A stretch of 59,035 bases of DNA from Candidatus Epulonipiscium sp. Its GTDB lineage: Bacteria; Bacillota; Clostridia; Lachnospirales; Cellulosilyticaceae. How positions within the stretch are numbered: position 1 is the first letter of the stretch; each line of letters opens with the position of its first letter. The stretch covers positions 1 through 59,035 of the forward strand of contig JAAYSX010000028.1 in assembly GCA_012518255.1 (NCBI GenBank). Direction: 5' to 3'. A program made the position numbers and the translations under genes. Under the pieces are notes generated by a model. It was given only the letters and a program-made list of their open reading frames with translations. It made no database searches and had not been told where the DNA came from. Shown here piece by piece: positions 51,995 to 59,035 of the stretch.

Positions 51995-53359
51995 ATGGAT
52001 AATACAATAATAAAAGATTTATCTAAAAATATAAAAAATAAGAGTCTGAAATACTGCGTAAGCACTTTTGGTTGTCAAATGAACTATTCCGACTCTGATA
52101 AGCTAGAAGATATTTTAGAGAAAATTGGTTATATTAAGGTTGACAGTGAGTCGGAAGCAGACTTTGTTCTATATAATACCTGCTGTATTAGGGAAAATGC
52201 AGAACAGAAGGTATATGGTAATTTAGGTCATTTAAAGGCCCAGAAGAGGAAAAATCCAGATTTAATAATAGCCTTATGTGGGTGTATGATGCAGCAAGAA
52301 CATGTAATTAAGGAGCTAAAGAAAAACCATAAGCATGTAGATATTATATTTGGTACCTTTAACCTCTTTAAACTTCCGGAGCTTTTACAAGCTAGATTTG
52401 AAACAGGCAAGCAAATAATAGATATATGGGAGACTCATGAGGAATTTGATGAATATTTGCCAACTAGCAAGAGACAGGATTTTAGGGCTTCAATTAATAT
52501 AATGCAGGGATGTAATAACTTCTGTAGCTATTGCATTGTCCCTTATGTAAGAGGTAGGGAAAGAAGCAGGGAAAAAGAAGATATAATTAGGGAAATCAAA
52601 TATTTGGTATCCCAAGGGGTAACTGAAATAACCCTTCTTGGCCAGAATGTAAACTCCTATGGCAAGACCTTAGATGAGCCTGTAAGCTTTGCGCAGCTTA
52701 TATATGCAATTAATGAAATAGAGGGTTTGGAGTGGATACGCTTTATGACCTCCCATCCTAAAGATTTAAGTGATGAGCTAATTGAAGCTATGGCTGAGTG
52801 TGATAAAGTTTGTAAGTATATACATCTACCTATCCAATCAGGAAGTAGTAGGATGCTTGGATTAATGAAAAGAAGATACACTAAGGAAAGTTACTTAGAG
52901 CTTATAGATAAGATTAAGAGCCGTATACCTGATATAGCTATTACAACAGATATAATAGTAGGCTTTCCAGGTGAAACAGAAGAAGATTTTCAGCATACTC
53001 TAGAAGTTGTAGAAAAGGTAGGCTATCAAGGGGCCTTTACCTTTATATATTCTAAACGTACAGGAACGCCAGCGGCAGCTATGGAAGGGCAAGTTGATAA
53101 GGATATTGTAACTGAGCGTTTTAATAGACTAATTGAGCTTGTCGATAAAACAGCCCTTAACAAAATGAAGGAATATGAAAATAAGACATATAAGGTTCTA
53201 GTTGATAAGCAAAGCAAGTCAAATCCGAAAGAATTAAGTGGAAGAAATGAACATAATGCACTTGTGCATTTTGAAGGTGATCCATCCCTAATAGGTAAAT
53301 ATGTAGATGTACATATTGCAGATGGAAGACCATATTATGCATTAGGGGAAATAAAGTAA
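51995..53359 (+). CDS. miaB: tRNA-2-methylthio-N6-isopentenyladenosine synthase
   Basis: Radical-SAM methylthiotransferase that modifies A37 of tRNA after MiaA. The N-terminal cluster ligands are C27 (FGCQMNYSDSD), C63 or C64 (NTCCIRENA) and C97 (LCGCMMQQ); the radical-SAM cluster is C173-x3-C177-x2-C180 in GCNNFCSYCIVP. A TRAM domain forms the C-terminus (about 390-454). Length 454 is normal. It shares an operon with mutS, mutL and miaA, so both enzymes of this modification are co-expressed. Confidence 0.96.
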   Translation: MDNTIIKDLSKNIKNKSLKYCVSTFGCQMNYSDSDKLEDILEKIGYIKVDSESEADFVLYNTCCIRENAEQKVYGNLGHLKAQKRKNPDLIIALCGCMMQQEHVIKELKKNHKHVDIIFGTFNLFKLPELLQARFETGKQIIDIWETHEEFDEYLPTSKRQDFRASINIMQGCNNFCSYCIVPYVRGRERSREKEDIIREIKYLVSQGVTEITLLGQNVNSYGKTLDEPVSFAQLIYAINEIEGLEWIRFMTSHPKDLSDELIEAMAECDKVCKYIHLPIQSGSSRMLGLMKRRYTKESYLELIDKIKSRIPDIAITTDIIVGFPGETEEDFQHTLEVVEKVGYQGAFTFIYSKRTGTPAAAMEGQVDKDIVTERFNRLIELVDKTALNKMKEYENKTYKVLVDKQSKSNPKELSGRNEHNALVHFEGDPSLIGKYVDVHIADGRPYYALGEIK

Positions 53360-53372
53360 AGGTTGTGAAATT

Positions 53373-56003
53373 GTGACTCTAACTCCAATGATGAGACAGT
53401 ATTTTGAAATAAAAGATGAACATAAAGACTGCCTATTATTTTTTAGATTAGGAGATTTTTATGAGCTGTTTTTCGAAGATGCTATAATAGCATCCAAGGA
53501 ACTTGAAATAGCCCTAACAGGAAGGAATTGTGGCCTTAAAGAAAGGGCGCCTATGTGTGGTGTACCCTATCACTCAGTAGATGGTTATATAGTTCGTCTT
53601 ATTGAAAAAGGCTATAAAGTAGCCCTATGTGAACAGGTAGAAGATGCAGCAGATGCTGTAGGTATAGTTAAAAGAGAAGTAACACGTATTATTACACCTG
53701 GAACTATGATAGATACCAGTGCCTTAGATGATTCAAAAAATAACTATATAGCCTGTATTAGCCAAGTGGATAATATTTATGGTGTAAGCTTTGCTGATGT
53801 TACAACAGGTAAATTTGTTGTAACCGAGCTTAGTCCTCCTAGTAAGGTCCAGAAGTTAATGGATGAGATAGCTAAGTTTAATCCGGCAGAATGTATAGTA
53901 GATGAAAACCTATACAAAGATACAGGTCTAATAAGCGAAATAGAAGGAAGGTTTAAGATTAAAGTAGAGAAATATGATCAGTGGCATTTTGATTATACAA
54001 GTTCAAGTAAAAAAATACTTGAACATCTAAACTTAATTACCTTGGCATCTATTGGAATTGAAGAAATGAAGGCTGGGGTAAGCTCGGCTGGGGCCCTTTT
54101 ATATTACCTATATGAACTACAAAAAAACAATCTAGCCCATATAGGGCAGATTGTGCCATATTATACCAACTCCTATATGAATCTAGATATTTCAACTAGG
54201 CGCAACCTAGAACTTACTGAAACCTTAAGGGAAAAGAAACGTAAAGGATCACTACTATGGGTATTAGATAAGACTAAGACAGCCATGGGGGCTAGAATGA
54301 TTAGGAATTATATAGAACAGCCCCTTATTAATAAGGAAGATATTAATCTTAGACTTGATGCAGTTGAATGCTTTCTTAATTCACCAATAGAAAGAAGTGA
54401 TATTCAGGACCTTCTAACTAATATATATGATTTTGAACGTTTAATGAGTAGAGTTATATATGGAAGTATCAATGCCAAGGATATGCTATCCCTTAAGGCA
54501 TCTATTTCCATGCTGCCTAAGATAAAAAAGATAGTAAGGGATTTAGATAGCCAGTACACTAGGGCTTTATATGATAATTTAGATAGCTTGGAAGATATTT
54601 ACGAGCTACTAGATAAGGCTATTCATGAAGAACCACCATTTTCAGTAAGAGAGGGTAATATAATTAAAGATGGGTACAATGAGGAAGTGGACGAGCTAAG
54701 GCTTGCTAAGACTGAAGGTACTAGCTGGATAGCCCAAATAGAGACAAGGGAGAAAGAAAGAACAGGGATTAAAAATCTTAAGATAAAATATAATAAGGTT
54801 TTTGGATACTTTATAGAAGTTACAAAATCCAACCTAGACTTGGTTCCTGATGACTATATAAGGAAACAAACCCTAACAAATTGCGAGAGATATATTACTA
54901 AGGAGTTAAAAGAGGTAGAAGACAAGGTACTTAAGGCAGAAGATAAAATAGTAATAGTAGAATATAATTTATTTGTAGAAATCCGTGAAATCATAGCATC
55001 ACATATTGGGAGGATACAAGAAAGTGCCTCCCATATAGGCCACCTAGATGCTCTCCTATCACTAGCAACAGTAGCAGAAGAGCAAGGTTATATAAAGCCT
55101 AATATTAATAATGAGGATGCAATTAATATTAGTGATGGCCGCCATCCTGTAGTTGAAAAAATGATGCACAGCAACGAATTTATAGCAAATGATACAAGGC
55201 TTGATGAGGATGAAAATCAATTAGTAGTTATTACAGGTCCTAATATGTCAGGTAAATCAACCTATATGCGCCAGGTGGCACTTATAGTATTAATGGCCCA
55301 GATAGGGTCTTTTGTACCGGCAAGTAAGGCGGAAATAGGCATAGTAGATAGGATATTTACCAGGGTTGGTGCATCAGATGACCTGGCATCAGGTCAAAGT
55401 ACCTTTATGGTAGAAATGACAGAGGTATCTAATATTTTGCATCATGCAAGTAAAAAAAGTCTACTAATTCTAGATGAAATTGGAAGGGGTACAAGTACAT
55501 TTGATGGGCTTAGTATTGCCTGGGCGGTTATAGAGCATATAGCAGATAAGGAGCTACTTGGTGCTAAAACCTTATTTGCAACCCATTATCATGAGCTTAC
55601 AGAGCTAGAAGAAAAAATACCAGGTATTAAAAATTACTGCATATCAATTAAGGAGCAAGGTGATGATATTATTTTCCTACGCAAAATAAAAAGAGGGGGA
55701 GCAGATCATAGTTATGGAATCCAGGTAGCCCAGCTAGCAGGACTTCCAGCCCCTATAATTGCCAGATCAAAAGAGATCTTATCCCAGCTTGATGATGCAG
55801 ACATCACAAAAAGTACAGAGAAACTACTAACAGGTAAACCACCAAATAAGGTGGCTGAAGACAATCAAATGACCTTATTTAACCCAGGAAAGTATGATAG
55901 TGTTATAGACGATATAAAGGATATAAATATACTTAATATTACACCCATGGAAGCTATGCAGATATTACATGGTCTCCAAGAAGACCTTAAGAATTTATCC
56001 TAG
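53373..56003 (+). CDS. mutS: DNA mismatch repair protein MutS
   Basis: Mismatch sensor ATPase. 876 residues. The mismatch-reading Phe-x-Glu lies in LGDFYELFFEDA near residue 33; the connector, core and clamp domains follow, and the ATPase has Walker A GPNMSGKSTYMRQ (about 621), Walker B LLILDEIGRGTSTFDG and the FATHYHELTELE motif. The start is GTG 53373, after AAAGGTTG. The C-terminus has QMTLFNPG, like the clamp-interaction motifs of other MutS proteins. Confidence 0.97.
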   Translation: MTLTPMMRQYFEIKDEHKDCLLFFRLGDFYELFFEDAIIASKELEIALTGRNCGLKERAPMCGVPYHSVDGYIVRLIEKGYKVALCEQVEDAADAVGIVKREVTRIITPGTMIDTSALDDSKNNYIACISQVDNIYGVSFADVTTGKFVVTELSPPSKVQKLMDEIAKFNPAECIVDENLYKDTGLISEIEGRFKIKVEKYDQWHFDYTSSSKKILEHLNLITLASIGIEEMKAGVSSAGALLYYLYELQKNNLAHIGQIVPYYTNSYMNLDISTRRNLELTETLREKKRKGSLLWVLDKTKTAMGARMIRNYIEQPLINKEDINLRLDAVECFLNSPIERSDIQDLLTNIYDFERLMSRVIYGSINAKDMLSLKASISMLPKIKKIVRDLDSQYTRALYDNLDSLEDIYELLDKAIHEEPPFSVREGNIIKDGYNEEVDELRLAKTEGTSWIAQIETREKERTGIKNLKIKYNKVFGYFIEVTKSNLDLVPDDYIRKQTLTNCERYITKELKEVEDKVLKAEDKIVIVEYNLFVEIREIIASHIGRIQESASHIGHLDALLSLATVAEEQGYIKPNINNEDAINISDGRHPVVEKMMHSNEFIANDTRLDEDENQLVVITGPNMSGKSTYMRQVALIVLMAQIGSFVPASKAEIGIVDRIFTRVGASDDLASGQSTFMVEMTEVSNILHHASKKSLLILDEIGRGTSTFDGLSIAWAVIEHIADKELLGAKTLFATHYHELTELEEKIPGIKNYCISIKEQGDDIIFLRKIKRGGADHSYGIQVAQLAGLPAPIIARSKEILSQLDDADITKSTEKLLTGKPPNKVAEDNQMTLFNPGKYDSVIDDIKDINILNITPMEAMQILHGLQEDLKNLS

Positions 56004-56013
56004 GAGGTGACAT

Positions 56014-57846
56014 ATGGAAGCAATAAAATTACTAGATAATCATACTATTAATAAAATTGCAGCAGGAGAAGTGGTAGATAGGCCTGCATCGGTAGTTAAG
56101 GAACTAGTAGAGAATAGTATAGATGCCAAATCTAGTGCCATAACAGTCGAGATTAAAGAAGGTGGAACGACTATGATTCGAGTAACAGATAATGGCATAG
56201 GAATTTCATCTAGTAATGTTAAGAAGGCCTTTTTAAGGCATGCAACTAGCAAGATAGAAACAGATAATGATCTTGAAAATGTGCTTTCACTAGGCTTTAG
56301 AGGAGAAGCATTAGCAAGTATTGCTGCTGTTTCCCAGCTAGAGCTTATTACAAAAACAAGAGAAGAGCTTACTGGGTCCCGGATAGAGCTTCATGGCGGA
56401 GAAATTATTGCCAATGAAGAGGTTGGCTGCCCAGAAGGCACTACCATAGTTATGAGGAATATATTTTATAATACACCAGCTAGGAAGAAGTTCCTAAACT
56501 CCCCTGCTTCGGAAGCTGCCAAGGTATCAGATATTGTCTACAAACTTGCACTAGGACATCCTGAAATATCTTTTAAGTATATTAATAATAATAAACTTGT
56601 ATTTAACACCATGGGTAACCATAAACTCAAAAACTGTGTAATGAATGTTTATGGCAAGGAAATAGCTAGAGATGCTATAGAGATTAGATTTAAAGAAGGG
56701 GACTTAACTCTTGTAGGTATATTGGGAAAGCCAAGTATCTCAAGATCAAACAGACTATATGAAAATTTCTTTATAAATGGACGCTATATAAAAAGCGATA
56801 CTATACAAAATGCCGTGGAAGATGCCTATAAGACAATTCTTACAGTAGGTAAATTCCCAGTAGCTATCTTGCATCTAATAGTTCCGCCAGAAAGTATAGA
56901 CGTCAATGTTCATCCAACCAAGATGGAAGTCCGTTTTAAGGATAAGGATGGAATTTATGACTTTGTATACAAATCAGTAAGAAGATCACTAAGCAATGAG
57001 AATCTAGTACCCGAAGTTAAATTTAATAGTAGACCTAACCTAGCTAAAAAAGAGCCAAAACATAGCCAGCAGACTATAAAAGAGCCTTTTCAGATTCCAA
57101 GAAAAGAAAACAATATACCTACAGCTAGTACTATGGTTCCACAAGCTAAAAGCAAAAAAGATCACTTATTTATTAGGGAAGAAAGAGCAGGCTTACAAGT
57201 AAAGGAAGATAAGAGGCAAGCTGAAGTTAAGGACCAGGCTAAAGTGGAAGCAAGGGAAGAAAAAAAGGTATATAGGGATTATAAAATTATAGGACAATTC
57301 TTTAATACTTACTGGCTAATAGAGATAGAAGAAAATATATATATTATAGACCAGCATGCAGCCCATGAACGCATCTTGTATGAAAAACTATTAGGAGAGT
57401 TTTATAATCACCAGCCCCTTAAACAGTCCTTACTTGAACCTATTGTAGTTAATGTTTCCCCTGGGGAAAAACTAGTTATAGAAGAAAATCTTGAATTACT
57501 AAATAAATTTGGTTTTGAAGTAGAAAGCTTCGGGGAAAACGCATATGCAACAAGAACTATACCTGTACTATTTAATGGACCAGCTAGTCAAGATATATTT
57601 AAGGAAATGCTTGATTTATTAATGGATAAGGATATTCCAAGTGTTTATGAAAGCAAGGTAAATAATATAGCAGTAATGGCCTGTAAGGCGGCGGTTAAAG
57701 CTCATGATAAATTATCAGACCTAGAATGTAAGAAAATTATAGAAGACCTAATGGAACTGGAAAATCCCTATACTTGCCCCCATGGGAGGCCAACAATTAT
57801 ATCCATGACTAAATATGAAATAGAAAGAAAATTTAAAAGGACGTGA
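56014..57846 (+). CDS. mutL: DNA mismatch repair endonuclease MutL
   Basis: GHKL ATPase that couples MutS to strand removal. The N-terminal ATPase has NKIAAGEVVDRPASVVKELV, DNGIGIS and GFRGEALASI. The C-terminal half carries the nuclease motif DQHAAHERILYEK (about 445), ACKAAVKAH and CPHGRPT, so this MutL should be a strand-nicking form, as in bacteria lacking MutH. A Lys/Glu-rich linker (about 335-420) joins the two. AGGAGGTGA at 56002-56010 precedes the ATG. Confidence 0.97.
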   Translation: MEAIKLLDNHTINKIAAGEVVDRPASVVKELVENSIDAKSSAITVEIKEGGTTMIRVTDNGIGISSSNVKKAFLRHATSKIETDNDLENVLSLGFRGEALASIAAVSQLELITKTREELTGSRIELHGGEIIANEEVGCPEGTTIVMRNIFYNTPARKKFLNSPASEAAKVSDIVYKLALGHPEISFKYINNNKLVFNTMGNHKLKNCVMNVYGKEIARDAIEIRFKEGDLTLVGILGKPSISRSNRLYENFFINGRYIKSDTIQNAVEDAYKTILTVGKFPVAILHLIVPPESIDVNVHPTKMEVRFKDKDGIYDFVYKSVRRSLSNENLVPEVKFNSRPNLAKKEPKHSQQTIKEPFQIPRKENNIPTASTMVPQAKSKKDHLFIREERAGLQVKEDKRQAEVKDQAKVEAREEKKVYRDYKIIGQFFNTYWLIEIEENIYIIDQHAAHERILYEKLLGEFYNHQPLKQSLLEPIVVNVSPGEKLVIEENLELLNKFGFEVESFGENAYATRTIPVLFNGPASQDIFKEMLDLLMDKDIPSVYESKVNNIAVMACKAAVKAHDKLSDLECKKIIEDLMELENPYTCPHGRPTIISMTKYEIERKFKRT

Positions 57847-57851
57847 TATAA

Positions 57852-58799
57852 ATGAAAAAACCATTAATCGTTCTTACAGGTCCAACGGCATCAGGCAAGA
57901 CTTCACTTGCTGTAGCCTTGGCAAAGGAAATTGGCGGTGAGATTATTTCAGGTGACTCAATGCAAGTATATAAGGGGATGGATATAGGGACGGCCAAGGT
58001 AAAGGAAGAGGAAAAAGAGGGTATACCCCATTATATGATTGATGAATTTGAGCCATATGAAGAGTGCTCAGTTGCGCTTTTCCAGGGTAAAGTTAAGGAA
58101 TATATGAATAAAATATATGAAAAAGGGAAGATTCCAATAATAGTAGGTGGTACAGGCTTTTATATAAGGGCAATTACCCATGATATAGAATTTAAGGAAA
58201 CCAAGCAGGATGATAGCATTAGGGATAGATTAATGGAAGAGGCAAAGCTACACGGGGCAGATTACATGCATAATAAGCTACAAGAAATAGATCCTAAGTC
58301 AGCAGATACAATCCATAAAAATAACATTCAAAGGATAGTTAGAGCCCTTGAGTATTACGAGCAGACCAGGGAACCTATATCCCTCCATAATGAAAGAGAA
58401 AAGAAGCGTAAATCACCATATAATTTACTTTTTTTCGCCCTAACTATGGATAGGAAACTCCTATATGATAGGATAAATATTAGAGTAGACCAGATGATAG
58501 AAGAGGGACTGCTTGAAGAAGTTAAGGCCCTATATGACCTAGGATATTCTAAGGACCTACCATCTATGAGGGGGATTGGTTATAAGGAGTTTTATCCGTA
58601 TTTCGAGAAGGAGAAAGACCTAGATGAATGTATAGATGACCTAAAGCAAAACACAAGGCATTATGCCAAAAGACAGCTAACCTGGCTAAGGCATCAAGCC
58701 AACCCAGTATGGGTAGAGGTAGATAAATATAATTTTAATAAGGAAGAAATTCTTAACTTTCTTAATGACCAGGTTGAAGAATTCAACATATTGATGTAA
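57852..58799 (+). CDS. miaA: tRNA dimethylallyltransferase
   Basis: Adds the dimethylallyl group to A37 of tRNA, the step before MiaB. P-loop GPTASGKTSLA, DSMQVYKGMDIGTAK, GGTGFYIRAI and the C-terminal GIGYKEFYPY and TRHYAKRQLTWLRH are all present. 315 residues. It begins 5 bp after mutL. The gap of 173 bp to hfq contains no supported gene. Confidence 0.96.
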   Translation: MKKPLIVLTGPTASGKTSLAVALAKEIGGEIISGDSMQVYKGMDIGTAKVKEEEKEGIPHYMIDEFEPYEECSVALFQGKVKEYMNKIYEKGKIPIIVGGTGFYIRAITHDIEFKETKQDDSIRDRLMEEAKLHGADYMHNKLQEIDPKSADTIHKNNIQRIVRALEYYEQTREPISLHNEREKKRKSPYNLLFFALTMDRKLLYDRINIRVDQMIEEGLLEEVKALYDLGYSKDLPSMRGIGYKEFYPYFEKEKDLDECIDDLKQNTRHYAKRQLTWLRHQANPVWVEVDKYNFNKEEILNFLNDQVEEFNILM

Positions 58800-58936
58800 G
58801 ATATACAATGACTTATAAGTAGATTTTTTGTATCAATTATAGCGGTGTTTTTTATAATTAAAATATTTAGGGAATTTAAAGAAGATAACAAAAAACTAGA
58901 GGTTTAATTACTCTGTTTTATATAGATAAAATATAG

Positions 58937-58942
58937 TATAAT
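58937..58942 (+). promoter_or_regulatory. Possible -10 element for hfq
   Basis: TATAAT about 30 bp upstream of the hfq start, without a clear -35 hexamer. Read-through from miaA is also possible, as no terminator is evident between them. Confidence 0.35.
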
Positions 58943-58972
58943 AAAGTTATTAAATTGAGAGAGGGGATACTA

Positions 58973-59035
58973 ATGAGTAAAACAACAAACTTACAAGAAA
59001 AATTATTAAATCAATTGCGTAAGGACAAGACAGTA
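58973..59035 (+). CDS. hfq: RNA chaperone Hfq, N-terminal part (3' truncated by window)
   Basis: Only 21 codons are in the window. The residues TTNLQEKLLNQLRKDKTV match the start of Hfq (typical NLQDxFLNxLRK then hydrophobic strand). GAGAGGGG at 58959-58966 precedes the ATG. Position after miaA is the classic hfq location. The Sm1 and Sm2 motifs lie beyond the window, so identity is likely rather than certain. Confidence 0.88.
   Translation, partial: MSKTTNLQEKLLNQLRKDKTV

Noticed and set aside
58845-58907. Short hydrophobic GTG-started frame between miaA and hfq
   Set aside because: Only 20 codons, no ribosome binding site, and an upstream in-frame stop; not supportable as a gene.

Overview
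The window is a low-GC (roughly one third G+C), densely packed stretch of a Clostridia-class Firmicute chromosome. Gene order (flgE-flbD-motAB-fliLMY-cheY-fliOPQR-flhBAFG-cheBAWCD-sigD, then rpsB-tsf-pyrH-frr-uppS-cdsA-dxr-rseP-ispG-polC, rimP-nusA-ylxRQ-infB-rbfA-nrnA-truB-ribF, rpsO, pnp, dut, and miaB-mutS-mutL-miaA-hfq), a CheC/CheD/FliY chemotaxis set, PolC, frequent GTG/TTG starts behind AGGAGG-type ribosome binding sites and a one-domain FlhB with NPTH all fit Clostridia. I cannot name the genus from sequence alone.

Region 1 (1-19049) is the late part of one long flagellar/chemotaxis operon, all on the + strand, mostly with overlaps or gaps under 45 bp. It supplies the hook end, a PomAB-like stator, the C-ring (FliM, FliY), the export gate (FliO/P/Q/R, FlhB, FlhA), the FlhF/FlhG placement pair, CheB/A/W/C/D and the flagellar sigma factor, followed by three small genes (an unknown, a SwrB/DUF6115-like protein and a small MltG-like membrane protein). 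Oddities are a CheB with no receiver domain and a stable hairpin between flgE and flbD.

Region 2 (19050-42206) is core housekeeping: translation (rpsB, tsf, frr), UMP kinase, isoprenoid and phospholipid synthesis, a site-2 protease, PolC, the rimP-to-ribF RNA/translation operon, rpsO, pnp and dut. Good sigma-A-like promoters are visible before rpsB, rimP and rpsO, and terminators after tsf, frr, rpsO and dut. The rimP and rpsO promoters are followed by leader RNAs that look regulatory.

Region 3 (42207-51907) is more variable: a minus-strand F420-ligase-family protein, a divergent FAD protein plus ABC-F ATPase pair, a minus-strand 7TM-PAS-GGDEF diguanylate cyclase broken by one missing base in a T6 run, then an accessory-looking cassette. 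The cassette has a perfect-consensus promoter framed by inverted 14-bp operator repeats, a ribbon-helix-helix protein with a long coiled coil, a ComB-family protein, a tyrosine recombinase and two small unknown proteins. This is the part most likely to hold something undescribed.

Region 4 (51908-59035) is the tRNA-modification/mismatch-repair operon miaB-mutS-mutL-miaA, ending in the first 21 codons of hfq. I saw no tRNA, rRNA, CRISPR array or insertion sequence.
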